Source: an uncultured Chlorobiota bacterium (GTDB lineage: Bacteria > Bacteroidota > Ignavibacteria > UBA10030 > UBA6906). Taken from it: a stretch of DNA of 64,000 nt. The notes under the pieces are model-generated. The model saw nothing but the letters and a program-made list of their open reading frames with translations, made no database searches and was not told the DNA's origin. The stretch lies in NCBI GenBank assembly GCA_900696645.1, contig CAADGV010000033.1, positions 248,001-312,000 of the forward strand. Reading direction: 5' to 3'. Position 1 is the first letter of the stretch, and the number at the start of each line of letters is the position of its first letter. The translations under genes were made by a program, and so were the position numbers. Positions 27,427 through 38,153 of the stretch are shown here, one piece after another.

Positions 27427-28153
27427 AAAACTCAAGGGGCTTATTCAAAACACGCTTCGACGACTTGGATACCAAATTGTTCGATTTCGCCCAGACGCGG
27501 AAAAGGACTTTGGTTGGCTAAGGAATCACCGCATTGCGTCGGTGCTCGATGTAGGTGCAAACGAAGGTCAGTTTGCGTCAGAGATCATACGGATTTTCCC
27601 CGATGCGCAGGTGTACTGTTTTGAGCCGCTGCGGGAGGCATACGAGAGACTTGTTTCCCGTTTTGGGAAAAGCCAAAACTTCACCTTCTTTAATGTCGCG
27701 GTAGGAGATATCACTGGAGAAATGCCAATCCACAAAAACGAATTCTCTCCGGCCTCTTCTTTGTTGGGAATGCAACCGATGCATGTAACAGCGTTTCCCT
27801 ACACCAAGCATGAAACTGTCGACTCAGCTCGAGTCGAGCGACTGGACAATCTCCTCAAAAGTCTGCAAATCGAACCCCCGGTTCTTCTCAAGGTGGATGT
27901 TCAGGGCTATGAGGCCCGTGTTTTGCGAGGAGCCAACAAGACAGTGGCCAATGCATCAGTCATCTTAGTCGAATGCAATTTCCAGGAAATGTATGAGGGC
28001 CAATCGAAGTTTGAAGAGATCTATGAATATCTGATCCAGAGGGATTTCGTTTTCAAGGGCTGTTTCGATACGCTCAAAGATCCACGTGACGGACTGGTCC
28101 TGCAAGGTGATTTGATTTTTGTGAAGACAGATCTCTTCTCTACCCATGAATAA
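27413..28153 (+). CDS. FkbM-family methyltransferase
   Basis: A 246-residue SAM-dependent methyltransferase. Motif I is SVLDVGANEGQFASEI, followed by VYCFEPLREAYERL, and the FkbM-typical LLKVDVQGYEARVLRGA. It probably methylates a sugar hydroxyl in the repeat unit. The frame is open to GTG 27383 inside wzy, but GTG 27413 has TGGGAG seven bases upstream, giving a 14-base overlap; this start is preferred. Its stop overlaps the next gene by eight bases. Confidence 0.85.
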   Translation: MLFSKKLKGLIQNTLRRLGYQIVRFRPDAEKDFGWLRNHRIASVLDVGANEGQFASEIIRIFPDAQVYCFEPLREAYERLVSRFGKSQNFTFFNVAVGDITGEMPIHKNEFSPASSLLGMQPMHVTAFPYTKHETVDSARVERLDNLLKSLQIEPPVLLKVDVQGYEARVLRGANKTVANASVILVECNFQEMYEGQSKFEEIYEYLIQRDFVFKGCFDTLKDPRDGLVLQGDLIFVKTDLFSTHE

Positions 28154-28961
28154 TCTGATAGTTTCGGTTGTCACTCCGTCTTATAACCAGGCAGCATACA
28201 TTGAGGAGACTATACTCAGTGTAATAAACCAAACAAATGTCCATGTAGAGTATATTGTAATTGACGGCGGGTCGCGGGATGGGTCCGTGGACATCATCCG
28301 CAAGTATGCGTCCCGACTGTCATACTGGGAAAGCGAACCTGACCGCGGACAAACACATGCCATCAATAAGGGTTTGCAACGAACAACAGGGGACGTTGTT
28401 GCGTACCTAAACTCCGACGATAGGTACTGCCAGAATACGCTACACCTCGTAGAGTCGTATTTTTCAAGCAATCCCGACTGTATGTGGCTTTGCGGCAACG
28501 TCTTGTTTACCAATGCAGAGGGCAACATCATGGGCCGCAAGAAACCGCTCTTCTCCCGTTTCCTGGCCTATCATGCCGACGCTTCTCTCTATCAGCCGTC
28601 GGTGTTCTTGCGACGTCAGGTACTTGATGAGATTGGCTATCCCCGGGAGGATTTTCATACAATCATGGATCAAGAGTGGTTCTGTCGTATTGCTGACCGA
28701 TACACCCCGCACATACTTGACGAGGATTTGTCATTGTTTAGGTGGCATTCTGAAAGCAAGTCGTCTTCGTCTATGCATAGTGAACACTATAAACAATACC
28801 TCTACGAACGGGGTGTTGTTGCGTCCTCGTATTCTCCAGTCACAAATAGTCTTGTCCGGATTGCCCCTGCAGCCTCTTTATTCATTTTCTCCCAAGTTGC
28901 GCGCTTAGTGAAAGTACTTATGCGACTCTTAGGAATTCGCGTATTGGAAATGAAACGATGA
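28146..28961 (+). CDS. Glycosyltransferase family 2
   Basis: A 271-residue enzyme with the classic family 2 start VSVVTPSYNQAAYIEETILS, YIVIDGGSRDGSVDII, and the metal motif region VAYLNSDDRY (S-D-D). The later ED-type residues are in TIMDQEWFCRIA. The C-terminal 40 residues are hydrophobic/amphipathic and may attach it to the inner membrane. It overlaps its neighbours on both sides (eight and four bases), so it is translationally coupled within the locus. Confidence 0.87.
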   Translation: MNNLIVSVVTPSYNQAAYIEETILSVINQTNVHVEYIVIDGGSRDGSVDIIRKYASRLSYWESEPDRGQTHAINKGLQRTTGDVVAYLNSDDRYCQNTLHLVESYFSSNPDCMWLCGNVLFTNAEGNIMGRKKPLFSRFLAYHADASLYQPSVFLRRQVLDEIGYPREDFHTIMDQEWFCRIADRYTPHILDEDLSLFRWHSESKSSSSMHSEHYKQYLYERGVVASSYSPVTNSLVRIAPAASLFIFSQVARLVKVLMRLLGIRVLEMKR

Positions 28962-30121
28962 GTCGCCGTGTTTCAGTAGCCCTCAACATGCTGTCGCCAT
29001 ATTGGCACGATGTATACGATGCTCTTGGCCGTCGGGGTTGGGATATCAGGATATTCGTAGGCACGTCCCAGGAGCCGAATCGTAAGTACCAACAATGCGA
29101 TTACTCGCGATATGCGTTTCAGGTTCAGACCGTAAGGAATATGATGGTGAACATGGATAAATTCAGGTGGCGCACATCGTTATTTCATATTCCGATCGGA
29201 TTGTGGAATGAACTTGCCCGTTTTCGGCCTAATGTCATCGTTTCAAATGAGCTTGGGGCGAGGACAATGCTTTGTATGCTGTATGGTACAGCCTACAATG
29301 TGCCGGTGATACCATGGGTGTGTGTTACTCCTCATACAGAAAGAAACAATAGCGCATTGAGGGAAACGCTTAGGAGGAGGCTCGTACGCAAAGCTCCGGC
29401 AATATGTACAAATCACACCGAAGCAAGGAGCTACCTCACCACACAACTTGGCTTTGCCTCGGAGAAGATACTCTCTACCCCATATGCTGTTGATGTCAAA
29501 GCATACCATGCGCGAGTCATGGAGGATGCTAAGGCACGCGAGCAGAATCGTGAAAAGTTGCACCTCAAGGGAACAGTTCTGTTATACGTGGGCCAGATGA
29601 TACCAAGAAAAGGTTTGGCACAACTGATATCGGGGTTATTGCTTCTTACTGAAGAGGTTCGACGAGGTATAACACTCCTGACAGTTGGTGGCGAGATTCC
29701 TTTCAACCACAGAAAGACGCTACAAGCAACAGGCGTGCATACTGTCGAGATTGACTTTGTGCAACCCTCAGAATTGCATATGTACTACAATCTTGCTGAT
29801 GCTTTCGTATTTCCCACATTGGAAGATGAGTGGGGAATCGTTCTCAATGAAGCTTGCGCTTCGGGACTTCCAATACTAACATCACGATATGCTGGCGCTG
29901 CAACAGATCTTCTGCACGATGGCGTAAACGGGTATGGCTTTCACCCCGACAAAGAAAACGAAATCGCCGAAGTGATTTCTACATTCGTGGCGTTACCAGA
30001 CGAAAAGAAGAAGGCCATGAAACAGGCATCATTGGATATAGCTTCCAGATTTGACATACATATGACAATCAATAATCTTGAAAAGGCGCTGATCTTAGGC
30101 TTGGGCATTCATCAACCATGA
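28958..30121 (+). CDS. Glycosyltransferase family 4 (GT-B fold)
   Basis: A 387-residue enzyme. The C-terminal half has the family 4 donor-binding pattern: LLYVGQMIPRKGLAQLI, then LADAFVFPTLEDEWGIVLNE carrying the E-x7-E motif, followed by GLPILTSRYAGAATDLL. The N-terminal acceptor half is less conserved. ATGA overlaps join it to the genes on both sides. Sugar specificity is unknown. Confidence 0.87.
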   Translation: MSRRVSVALNMLSPYWHDVYDALGRRGWDIRIFVGTSQEPNRKYQQCDYSRYAFQVQTVRNMMVNMDKFRWRTSLFHIPIGLWNELARFRPNVIVSNELGARTMLCMLYGTAYNVPVIPWVCVTPHTERNNSALRETLRRRLVRKAPAICTNHTEARSYLTTQLGFASEKILSTPYAVDVKAYHARVMEDAKAREQNREKLHLKGTVLLYVGQMIPRKGLAQLISGLLLLTEEVRRGITLLTVGGEIPFNHRKTLQATGVHTVEIDFVQPSELHMYYNLADAFVFPTLEDEWGIVLNEACASGLPILTSRYAGAATDLLHDGVNGYGFHPDKENEIAEVISTFVALPDEKKKAMKQASLDIASRFDIHMTINNLEKALILGLGIHQP

Positions 30122-31323
30122 ACATCCTTCAAATACATAACTACTATACGGAGAAAGGAGGGGGCGAAGATCAAGTGGTTCACGCTGAAGCAGGACTTCT
30201 CGAATCTCGCGGGCATACTGTGGTCCGATTTTCTGCCGATAACATTGACGTGGGCCTGCTCAGCAAGTCAAGAGTAGCCGTTGAAGCAATTTGGTCCCGC
30301 AAAACATACGCAAAGCTTTGTGAAGAACTTCGGGGAGGCAAAATCGATGTAGTCCACATGCATAATACGTTTCTTCGGATATCTCCATCCGCATATCGTG
30401 CATGCATGAAAATGGAAGTTCCGGTTGTGCAAACGGTACATAACTACAGAATGGTCTGCCCTGCCGCGACCCTATACCGCGGAAGCAGAACATGTACAGA
30501 CTGCGTCGGAAAACCGTTCGCATGGCGAGGGATTGTACACCGGTGCTACCGAAACTCTGTAACGGAATCTGCTCTCTCTGCAACGGTATACGGATTGCAT
30601 CGGGCACTGCAAACTTGGGACAAAGGAGTGACTCTCTATGTTGCTCCTTCAGTCTTCGTAAAGGACAAGCTTGTGGCATCGGGAATCGATTCAACCAAGA
30701 TTGTCATTAAGCCCCACTTTTCTGAATCCCCTTCGACCGTAACAACTCAAAAGCTGTCACGCGATCGCCTGCTGTTTGCCGGACGGCTCTCATTTGAAAA
30801 AGGAGTTGAAGTTTTGCTTTCTGCTTGCGAGCTTGAACCTGATATTCCGGTCGACATTGTTGGTGATGGACCTTTGCGCAAGAGAGTCAAGGAAACGCTT
30901 GTATCAAAGAAGCTGGTCAATGTGCACTATCGAGGTTTCATCCCGCAGAATGAACTAATGATGCTGATGCAGTCGGCACGAGCGTTAGTAGTACCTTCAA
31001 TAGTGTTTGAAACGTTTGGTAAGGTTGTCGTGGAATGCGCAGCTCTAGGTGTCCCTGCAATAGTTCCGGATAAGGGTGCATTGGCAGAACTTGTGCAGCA
31101 TGAGAGAACAGGACTTGTGTTTAAGTCCGGAGATGCGCTTGCATTGGCGAAAACTATGAAATGGGGCTGTAATCACCCTGCCGAGATGACAGCAATGGGG
31201 CATGCCGCACAGAAAGTATGGCAGGAGAGCTCAACGCCGGAAAAGAATTATCGCGACCTGGTTTCCATCTACGAGCGTGCGATGCACCTTCAGCGGGACA
31301 GTTCCGGTGGAGTAAGGGGCTAA
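30118..31323 (+). CDS. Glycosyltransferase family 4 (GT-B fold)
   Basis: A 401-residue enzyme. The N-terminus MNILQIHNYYTEKGGGEDQV and the segment VPVVQTVHNYRMVCPAATLY fit a GT4 subgroup common in capsule loci. A cluster of cysteines (RTCTDCVGKPFAWRGIVHRC) lies around residues 125-143. The donor domain has LLFAGRLSFEKGVEVLL and VPSIVFETFGKVVVECAALG with the E-x7-E motif. It starts inside the stop of the preceding gene (ATGA). Confidence 0.88.
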   Translation: MNILQIHNYYTEKGGGEDQVVHAEAGLLESRGHTVVRFSADNIDVGLLSKSRVAVEAIWSRKTYAKLCEELRGGKIDVVHMHNTFLRISPSAYRACMKMEVPVVQTVHNYRMVCPAATLYRGSRTCTDCVGKPFAWRGIVHRCYRNSVTESALSATVYGLHRALQTWDKGVTLYVAPSVFVKDKLVASGIDSTKIVIKPHFSESPSTVTTQKLSRDRLLFAGRLSFEKGVEVLLSACELEPDIPVDIVGDGPLRKRVKETLVSKKLVNVHYRGFIPQNELMMLMQSARALVVPSIVFETFGKVVVECAALGVPAIVPDKGALAELVQHERTGLVFKSGDALALAKTMKWGCNHPAEMTAMGHAAQKVWQESSTPEKNYRDLVSIYERAMHLQRDSSGGVRG

Positions 31324-31325
31324 GA

Positions 31326-32087
31326 ATGGAGCCCAAGCAAATACTTGACGTTCCGGTTCATGTTTCAGACTACTCGTTTTGTATCGCCCATGTATCCCAA
31401 TGGATTGAATCGGAGCGAAATTACGCGCATTACATTATTCAAACAAATGTTTCGACTGTTGTAAATGCGCGAAACAATGCGGCATATTTGCAAACATTAG
31501 GATTGGCTTCCCTCTCCGTCCCCGACGGCATGCCCCTGGTGTGGTTGCTACGGTTGAGAGGTCATAAGATCAAAGACAGGGTGTATGGTCCTGATCTGAT
31601 GCTGTTGCTTTGCGAGGAGGCTGCTCGAAAAGGGTGGAGGTGTTTTCTCTATGGCGGCAAGCCCGGTGTGCCCGAGCAGCTTCGGGAGGTACTGCAAAGC
31701 CGTTTTCCGGGAATTCAGATAGTCGGTACATACTCCCCGCCTTTCAAAGAATTGAATGCGGAGGAAGATGCTGAGATCTGTGCAATGATCAACACGACGA
31801 AAGCGGATATTGTGTGGGTAGGTCTCGGTTCGCCCAAGCAGGATATCTGGATGTACGAGCATCGGGACAAGCTTGACGCTGCGGTGCTTCACGGAGTCGG
31901 GGCAGCATTCGATTTTCTCACAGGGCAGGTAAAGCAGGCGCCCCGCTGGATGATGAACGCAGGCCTGGAATGGCTGTTCCGGTTGTTTCAGGAACCAAGA
32001 AGGTTGTGGCGCAGATATACAATTACAAATGCGAAGTTTGTTTACTATCTTTTGCGGGATACGTTCAGGAAAACAGCAGCGAGGTAA
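31326..32087 (+). CDS. WecG/TagA/CpsF-family glycosyltransferase (GT26)
   Basis: A 253-residue enzyme. Family signs are the N-terminal region [16 protein letters not shown], then [39 protein letters not shown], and [14 protein letters not shown] with [12 protein letters not shown] near the end. Relatives transfer ManNAc, ManNAcA or glucose-type sugars to undecaprenyl-linked acceptors at the membrane. ATG 31326 (AAGGGG upstream) is chosen; the frame is open into the previous gene but that extension has no family match. Confidence 0.9.
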   Translation: MEPKQILDVPVHVSDYSFCIAHVSQWIESERNYAHYIIQTNVSTVVNARNNAAYLQTLGLASLSVPDGMPLVWLLRLRGHKIKDRVYGPDLMLLLCEEAARKGWRCFLYGGKPGVPEQLREVLQSRFPGIQIVGTYSPPFKELNAEEDAEICAMINTTKADIVWVGLGSPKQDIWMYEHRDKLDAAVLHGVGAAFDFLTGQVKQAPRWMMNAGLEWLFRLFQEPRRLWRRYTITNAKFVYYLLRDTFRKTAAR

Positions 32088-32094
32088 TTTTATC

Positions 32095-33021
32095 ATGCAT
32101 CCATCAGCCAAGATTTTTGTTGCGGGCCATCGCGGTCTCGTCGGCTCGGCCATCGTCAGAAACCTCAATAGTCGTGGTTTTACCAATATCGTCGGACGCC
32201 CGCGGGCGGAACTCGATCTGCTCGATCAAAGTGCAGTGCGCCGGTTTTTTGAATCCGAGAAACCGGAGTATGTGTTTCTGGCCGCCGCGAAAGTGGGGGG
32301 TATCTACGCGAACAACACGTATCCGGCTGAGTTCATCTATGAGAATCTTGTACCTCAGGCGAACGTGATTCATGCGAGCTATGAAACGAGGGTGAAAAAA
32401 CTGTTGTTTTTGGGCAGCTCGTGTATCTATCCCCGCATGGCCCCGCAACCGATGCGTGAGGAGTTCTTGCTAGACGGCAAGCTTGAACCGACAAATGAGC
32501 CGTACGCAGTGGCCAAAATCGCCGGAATCAAAATGTGCCAAGCATACAACAGACAATACGGCACGAAATACATCTCCGTTATGCCGACGAATCTGTACGG
32601 CCCAAATGACAATTTCGATCTGAAGAATGCCCACGTTCTTCCTGCATTAATCAGGAAATTCGTCGAAGCGAAGGAAAGTAACGTACCTTTTGTCGAAGTC
32701 TGGGGCAGCGGTTCTCCGCGAAGGGAGTTTCTGCATGTTGACGACTGCGCCGATGCGTGCGTTCACCTTATGCTGTCGTACGACGAGTCGGAGATTGTCA
32801 ACATCGGTGTCGGTTCCGATGTCTCGATCAAGGAACTTGCATTGTTGGTTAAGTCAACCGTCGGGTACGTGGGAGAGTTACGTTTTGACACGTCGAAACC
32901 TGACGGCACGCCACGTAAACTGCTTGATGTCTCCAAACTGGAGAAGTTAGGCTGGAAAGCGACGATTCCGCTTGAGACAGGCCTTCGGTCGGCAGTGGAG
33001 TGGTACCTTAAGAACCGTTGA
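32095..33021 (+). CDS. fcl: GDP-L-fucose synthase
   Basis: A 308-residue NADP-dependent SDR-type enzyme that epimerises and reduces GDP-4-keto-6-deoxymannose to GDP-L-fucose. It has the Rossmann motif [17 protein letters not shown], the catalytic Ser region FLGSSCIYP, and the Tyr/Lys pair in [27 protein letters not shown] is typical of the family. ATG 32095 with GAGG upstream is used. The partner GDP-mannose 4,6-dehydratase (gmd), usually adjacent, is not in the window and must be elsewhere if this enzyme is active. The gene marks a return to less A/T-rich composition. Confidence 0.94.
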   Translation: MHPSAKIFVAGHRGLVGSAIVRNLNSRGFTNIVGRPRAELDLLDQSAVRRFFESEKPEYVFLAAAKVGGIYANNTYPAEFIYENLVPQANVIHASYETRVKKLLFLGSSCIYPRMAPQPMREEFLLDGKLEPTNEPYAVAKIAGIKMCQAYNRQYGTKYISVMPTNLYGPNDNFDLKNAHVLPALIRKFVEAKESNVPFVEVWGSGSPRREFLHVDDCADACVHLMLSYDESEIVNIGVGSDVSIKELALLVKSTVGYVGELRFDTSKPDGTPRKLLDVSKLEKLGWKATIPLETGLRSAVEWYLKNR

Positions 33022-33186
33022 GATAATCAACATTCGCCGGATTCTTTCGAACCCCCTGCTATTCGCGAGTGCATCGAGGAAATCACTCCCTGTTGACAGA
33101 CTGCTCTTTCCTTCAAGAATCTATTGTCCTGGTCGGACGGCCACCGAACATCGGTGACGCGTATCATCTGATGTTTCACCCTCTTC

Positions 33187-34761
33187 ATGTACTTTGAGGC
33201 AAAGTTGAAACGTGCTCAACCATCAGTGTCTTTGCACATTATGCTTTATCTGCCTAAATTAGCGTTGCCTTCACGAAGAGAAGCCTCCATTTTGCGGGAA
33301 GGCACTCCAAGACACGGACGGGGAACCATCAACTTTGTGATCTCATTACTACGTCGTAACTGGCGGACATGTGCCGCCGCATTAGGAATTGTCGTTGACG
33401 CGGCCATTTTGACCGTTGCATTTCTTCTTGCCGCAAGGCTGCAAAGCCCCGGCATCGGTGCAGGCGAATTCTTCACGACGCACATTCCGCTGTACGCATT
33501 TGTTGTTACAGTCTTTCTCGTCTCGTTCACAGCCCTCGGATTGTACCGCACCGTTTCGTATACGCCGGTAATGCATCAGTATCTCGGAGCGACAAAGGCA
33601 TTTATCTATAGCGCCGCTATTATTCTCTCAACTCTGTTCCTTGCGGGAAGTATTCCGTACTCACGGCAGTTTCTGATTCTGTTCTTCCTTCTCGTTCCGC
33701 TTGTGTATGTTGTTGCCTGGTTCGGTGTGCGGCGGCTTTTCCGCGTGTTAAGAGGTTACGGCTACGGGAGATGGAACACGCTTGTCGTAGGTCCGGACAA
33801 GAATATCGACAGGCTGTTGAACTTGTTTCAGGATTTTCCCGATCTCGGGTATGATCCCGTCAAGGTGCTGAACACGCCCATGTACAGCAGTACCGACCGG
33901 AAGGTACATGTAAACAGCGCCGAAGTGGAGAGAGAGATTCTTGCCCGGAATGTTGACTTCATGGTTCTGTCGTCGCCGGAACTCAACGGCTCGTACGACG
34001 ATCTTGAACGACTGTGTCGCAAACATTATGTCAGGATGAGGGTAGTCTCTCCGGAAACCGATACGCTCTTCAATCAAGTTCGGATTCAGGATATTGCCGG
34101 TTTGCCGCTGTTCTCTCCTGTACGGCACCGTATCGACGGCTCGAAGCGCATTGCAAAGCGCATTTTTGATATTGTCGGCTCGGCGTTACTTCTTGTTCTT
34201 TTCGCCCCGCTGTTTCTTGCCGTTGCCATCGCGACGAAGTTGGAGTCGAGGGGGCCGGTGTTTTTCAAGCAGAGACGGGCATTGAGCGACAGAGACAAGC
34301 CGTTCTTGTTCTACAAATTCAGAAGCATGCATCATGAGGCCGACGAGAAGAAGGAGACGCTCTTCCCTCATAATGAATCGAACGGAGCGTTGTTCAAAAT
34401 GCGGAACGACCCGCGTCTCACAACTGTGGGGAAATATATTCGCAGGTACAGCATTGATGAACTGCCGCAACTGTTCAATGTGCTTAAAGGGGAGATGAGC
34501 CTTGTCGGGCCGCGACCCCTTCCGGTGAGCGATTTCAAACGGCTGACCGAGGTGGATGATGTAGGAGGGTACTTCAGAGGCAGAGCAAAAGCCAAGCCGG
34601 GCATGACCGGACTGTGGCAGGTTTCGGGGCGAAGCCACCTCGGTTTCCGGGAAATGGTGATGTTGGATTTGTACTACATCGAGAATCAATCCATTCTCTT
34701 CGATATCGAGATTCTCGCGCAGACTGTGCCGGTTGTACTTTTTGGTAAAGGAGCATACTAA
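33187..34761 (+). CDS. Polyprenyl-phosphate sugar-1-phosphate transferase (WbaP/WcaJ-like)
   Basis: A 524-residue inner-membrane enzyme that starts the repeat unit by moving a sugar-1-phosphate (glucose or galactose in studied relatives) to undecaprenyl phosphate. Four to five N-terminal helices (about residues 60-180) are followed by a CoA-binding-like region ([17 protein letters not shown]) and a C-terminal bacterial sugar transferase domain: [20 protein letters not shown] membrane segment, [37 protein letters not shown] and [11 protein letters not shown]. The start is uncertain: ATG 33187 and ATG 33241 both lack a clear ribosome-binding site. It is separated by 165 bases from fcl. Confidence 0.92.
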   Translation: MYFEAKLKRAQPSVSLHIMLYLPKLALPSRREASILREGTPRHGRGTINFVISLLRRNWRTCAAALGIVVDAAILTVAFLLAARLQSPGIGAGEFFTTHIPLYAFVVTVFLVSFTALGLYRTVSYTPVMHQYLGATKAFIYSAAIILSTLFLAGSIPYSRQFLILFFLLVPLVYVVAWFGVRRLFRVLRGYGYGRWNTLVVGPDKNIDRLLNLFQDFPDLGYDPVKVLNTPMYSSTDRKVHVNSAEVEREILARNVDFMVLSSPELNGSYDDLERLCRKHYVRMRVVSPETDTLFNQVRIQDIAGLPLFSPVRHRIDGSKRIAKRIFDIVGSALLLVLFAPLFLAVAIATKLESRGPVFFKQRRALSDRDKPFLFYKFRSMHHEADEKKETLFPHNESNGALFKMRNDPRLTTVGKYIRRYSIDELPQLFNVLKGEMSLVGPRPLPVSDFKRLTEVDDVGGYFRGRAKAKPGMTGLWQVSGRSHLGFREMVMLDLYYIENQSILFDIEILAQTVPVVLFGKGAY

Positions 34762-34817
34762 CCCGCATCGATAAACCCGCGGAGTCGTTCGCGAGTTTTC
34801 CCGTCGCAAATGTCCCT

Positions 34818-34846
34818 TTGAGTCTCACCCATATTTTGCATATTTT
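34818..34846 (+). promoter_or_regulatory. Candidate promoter of the ugd-uxs operon
   Basis: TTGAGT (34818-34823), 17-base spacer, TATTTT (34841-34846), 46 bases before the TTG start of ugd. Confidence 0.45.
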
Positions 34847-34891
34847 CTTCATGTTGTCTCCATCTCAAATGAATCCATCAGGAGTACGTCC

Positions 34892-36220
34892 TTGAAAATC
34901 AGCGTTATTGGAACCGGATATGTCGGACTCGTTGTCGGCACGTGCTTTGCCGAAAGCGGAAACGACGTGATATGTGTTGATATTGACGAACACAAACTGG
35001 CTATTCTCAAACGAGGTGAAAGCCCGATTTATGAACCGGGTTTGACCGACTTACTGAAGAAGAATATTCAGGAAGGCAGGCTTACGTTCACGTCCGATTT
35101 GAAGCATGCTGTTCAGCACACGGACATCATTTTTCTTGCCCTCCCGACACCACAATCAGAAGACGGGTCGGCAGACTTGCAGCATGTGCTTGCCGTTGCA
35201 AAGCAGATCGGCACGTACATGAATGGCTATAAGGTGATTGTGAACAAAAGCACAGTTCCCGTAGGAACGGCTGACAAGGTGAGCGAAGTCGTTGGAACGC
35301 AAACAACGCATCCGTTCGACGTTGTCTCGAATCCTGAATTCCTGAAAGAAGGGGCGGCTGTAAACGATTTCATGAAGCCCGACAGGATTGTTGTAGGTTC
35401 GAGAAGCCCAAAGGCGCTGGCAATCATGCAGGATTTGTATGCTCCGTTCATCCGCACTGGCAACCCGCTCATCATTATGGATGAACGCAGTTCGGAATTG
35501 ACGAAGTATGCGGCAAATTCATTCCTCGCAACCAAAGTCTCGTTTATGAACGAAGTTGCCAATCTATGCGAACTGCTCGGCGCGGATATCGATTTGGTGA
35601 GAAAGGGGATGGGTACCGACCCCCGCGTTGGGACACAGTTCCTGTTTGCAGGAGTCGGGTATGGCGGTTCATGTTTTCCAAAGGACGTTGCTGCCCTTCT
35701 GAACAGTGCAAATCAAACGGGTTACGATTTCAAGATTCTGCGTTCGGTGGAGGATGTCAATTTCCGCCAGAAAGAGATCATCGTTCATAAGATCAAGAAG
35801 CACTTCAATGGCAATCTGAAGGGGCTTACAATTACGCTTTGGGGTCTGGCGTTCAAGCCGAACACAGATGACATACGGGAAGCACCATCATTAAGGATTA
35901 TCGAGGCCCTGAGAAACGAGGGGGTGAATCTCAGGTTACACGACCCGGTGGCAATAGAAGAGACAAAGAAGCGCATCCCCCAAGGTCCTGAGTTCTTTGT
36001 GAGTAACTATGATGCGCTGAAAGGGGCAGATGCGCTGGTGATCGTAACGGAGTGGAATGAATTCCGTCGTCCTGACTTCGAGAGGATGCGAAGTCTCATG
36101 AAGCAGCCTGTAATCTTCGATGGACGCAACATCTACGATCCGCAGCGACTGCGGGATATGGGCTTCTCGTACTACGGAATCGGTCGCAATTCCAATCATC
36201 CAACTAAAAACGGAGCATAA
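34892..36220 (+). CDS. ugd: UDP-glucose 6-dehydrogenase
   Basis: A 442-residue enzyme oxidising UDP-glucose to UDP-glucuronate with two NAD. It has the N-terminal Rossmann motif ISVIGTGYVGLVVGTCFAES, NKSTVPVGTADKV, NPEFLKEGAAVNDFMKPDRI, and the catalytic Cys in GVGYGGSCFPKDVAAL. A C-terminal UDP-binding domain contains GLAFKPNTDDIREAP. It starts at TTG 34892, set by CAGGAG seven bases upstream; no ATG is near. It is followed three bases later by UDP-glucuronate decarboxylase, so the pair makes UDP-xylose from UDP-glucose. Confidence 0.96.
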   Translation: MKISVIGTGYVGLVVGTCFAESGNDVICVDIDEHKLAILKRGESPIYEPGLTDLLKKNIQEGRLTFTSDLKHAVQHTDIIFLALPTPQSEDGSADLQHVLAVAKQIGTYMNGYKVIVNKSTVPVGTADKVSEVVGTQTTHPFDVVSNPEFLKEGAAVNDFMKPDRIVVGSRSPKALAIMQDLYAPFIRTGNPLIIMDERSSELTKYAANSFLATKVSFMNEVANLCELLGADIDLVRKGMGTDPRVGTQFLFAGVGYGGSCFPKDVAALLNSANQTGYDFKILRSVEDVNFRQKEIIVHKIKKHFNGNLKGLTITLWGLAFKPNTDDIREAPSLRIIEALRNEGVNLRLHDPVAIEETKKRIPQGPEFFVSNYDALKGADALVIVTEWNEFRRPDFERMRSLMKQPVIFDGRNIYDPQRLRDMGFSYYGIGRNSNHPTKNGA

Positions 36221-36223
36221 CGC

Positions 36224-37174
36224 TTGGCCTCTTCTCAACTTCAGCATGCAGTGGTGACAGGCGGCGCAGGTTTTCTTGGCTCGCATTTATGCGACCGGCT
36301 TCTGGCGGAGGGGTTTCGTGTTACGGCTATCGACAATCTGATTACGGGGGATATAAGAAATATTTCCCATCTTATCGGCAATGAGAAATTCAGATTCATC
36401 AAACATGATGTAACTGAATATATATATGTAGATGGCCCAGTCCATTTCATCCTCCACTTCGCATCTCCTGCGAGCCCGATTGACTACCTGAAACTCCCGA
36501 TTCAAACGCTCAAAGTCGGTTCGCTTGGCACGCACAAGGCACTCGGATTGGCAAAGGAAAAGAATGCACGGTTCCTGCTTGCATCAACTTCGGAAGTGTA
36601 CGGCGACCCTCTGGTTCATCCCCAACCGGAATCATACTGGGGCAATGTAAATCCCGTCGGATCACGTGGCGTGTACGACGAAGCGAAGCGCTTTGCCGAA
36701 GCCATGACAATGGCGTATCACCGATACCACGGAGTTGATACGCGGATCGTCCGGATTTTCAATACATACGGGCCCAGAATGAGAATTGAAGATGGCCGGG
36801 CAATTCCCGCCTTTGTATCACAGGCGCTGAGAGGGGAGGATGTTACAGTATTCGGGGACGGGAGCCAGACGAGAAGCGTATGTTATGTGGACGACCTAAT
36901 TGACGGTATCTACCGCCTTCTCTTGTCCGACGAGGTGAATCCTGTTAATATCGGTAACAAAGATGAGATTTCGATGCTGCAGCTTGCACAAGAAGTGATT
37001 GAGCTTACCGGTAGCAAAAGCAGGATCGTTTTCAAGGAGTTGCCTGAAGATGACCCGAAGATTCGTCAGCCTGATACAACCAGGGCGAAAACACTTCTGC
37101 AATGGGAGGCTAAGGTAAAGCGCCGTGAAGGGTTACGGGCAACCATAGAATACTTTCGTTCGCGCATTGCTTGA
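36224..37174 (+). CDS. uxs: UDP-glucuronate decarboxylase (UDP-xylose synthase)
   Basis: A 316-residue extended SDR. NAD motif [37 protein letters not shown] (a hallmark of UXS), [19 protein letters not shown] and catalytic Tyr/Lys in [12 protein letters not shown], then [16 protein letters not shown]. It decarboxylates UDP-glucuronate to UDP-xylose and acts directly after Ugd. TTG 36224 is used because CGGAG lies eight bases upstream. The presence of ugd plus uxs predicts xylose and/or glucuronate in the polymer. Confidence 0.94.
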   Translation: MASSQLQHAVVTGGAGFLGSHLCDRLLAEGFRVTAIDNLITGDIRNISHLIGNEKFRFIKHDVTEYIYVDGPVHFILHFASPASPIDYLKLPIQTLKVGSLGTHKALGLAKEKNARFLLASTSEVYGDPLVHPQPESYWGNVNPVGSRGVYDEAKRFAEAMTMAYHRYHGVDTRIVRIFNTYGPRMRIEDGRAIPAFVSQALRGEDVTVFGDGSQTRSVCYVDDLIDGIYRLLLSDEVNPVNIGNKDEISMLQLAQEVIELTGSKSRIVFKELPEDDPKIRQPDTTRAKTLLQWEAKVKRREGLRATIEYFRSRIA

Positions 37175-37175
37175 G

Positions 37176-38132
37176 ATGAAACAAACCGTTGGAAAGCCGG
37201 CCCGACGGGCTTTCACAGCGTTCCTCCTTCTGCTGTACGCTATGAATCTCTCCGCCCAGATCGATTCGACAGACCGCAAGGTCGTGCTCCTGACTGAAGA
37301 AATCAGTGAACCTGAGAACCCGCCTGAAACGGATCCCATTCCAGATACAACTAATATCCACCCCGTGAGGCTCGCAATCGTTACAGGAACAGTCGGGGTA
37401 ACTATTGCAGCCATTCATATCTATCAAGCTAATGGGTGGTGGAAGGACAATCGGAGGTCGTTCCACTTTCAGGAAGACCTTAAATACGGCCTATACGTTG
37501 ACAAATTAGGGCATTTCTACGGGGCCACAGTCGGAACGTTCCTGCTCCGCAAGTCATTCGAATGGGCAGGGCTTTCGGAGCGGGCAGCATTGTGGTGGGG
37601 GGCCGGGGGCTCGTTGCTGTTCCAGACATACGTTGAAATTGAAGACGGGTTCTCAACGTGGGGATTCGATCGCGTGGATTTTGCGGCGAACCTTCTCGGT
37701 GCATCATGGCCGGTAGCCCAATACTATTCGTCTTTTCTTCAGAATTTCGATTTCAAGTTCAGCTATCATCCATCGCCGGCGTTGAACAATCCGGGTGGCA
37801 TCGGCTTCCAGGGCCAGCGACATATCATGTTCGACGACTACGAAGGACAGACGTTGTGGCTGAGCATGAATGTACACAACGTTCTGCCGTCGGCTGTACA
37901 ACCGTTCTGGCCCGAGTTTCTGAATCTTGCCATTGGCTACGGAGCCCGCGACGTTCTCGGAAAGAAACCCTACAGTGTCGTTTTTCTGGCTCTTGATTTG
38001 GACATGAGAAAAGTAATTCCCGACAGTACACCATTCTTGAAGTTGCTCGGAGAAGCCCTTAACTTCATCAAGTTCCCGGCTCCGGCAGTTCGGATATCTC
38101 CGGGCGCCGTCTGGTACGGCATCTATTTCTAA
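37176..38132 (+). CDS. DUF2279-like membrane-associated protein
   Basis: A 318-residue protein with a signal peptide (FTAFLLLLYAMNLSAQ). The core has DKLGHFYGATVGTFLLRKSF, VEIEDGFSTWGFDRVDFAAN and LLGASWPVAQYY, which match the pattern of the DUF2279 (YfiM-like) family. The C-terminal half is beta-rich (WLSMNVHNVL, YSVVFLALDLD) and may sit in the outer membrane. It starts one base after the uxs stop, placing it in the polysaccharide operon. Function unknown. Confidence 0.72.
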   Translation: MKQTVGKPARRAFTAFLLLLYAMNLSAQIDSTDRKVVLLTEEISEPENPPETDPIPDTTNIHPVRLAIVTGTVGVTIAAIHIYQANGWWKDNRRSFHFQEDLKYGLYVDKLGHFYGATVGTFLLRKSFEWAGLSERAALWWGAGGSLLFQTYVEIEDGFSTWGFDRVDFAANLLGASWPVAQYYSSFLQNFDFKFSYHPSPALNNPGGIGFQGQRHIMFDDYEGQTLWLSMNVHNVLPSAVQPFWPEFLNLAIGYGARDVLGKKPYSVVFLALDLDMRKVIPDSTPFLKLLGEALNFIKFPAPAVRISPGAVWYGIYF

Positions 38133-38153
38133 CCAAAAATTACGAGAGGCTCA

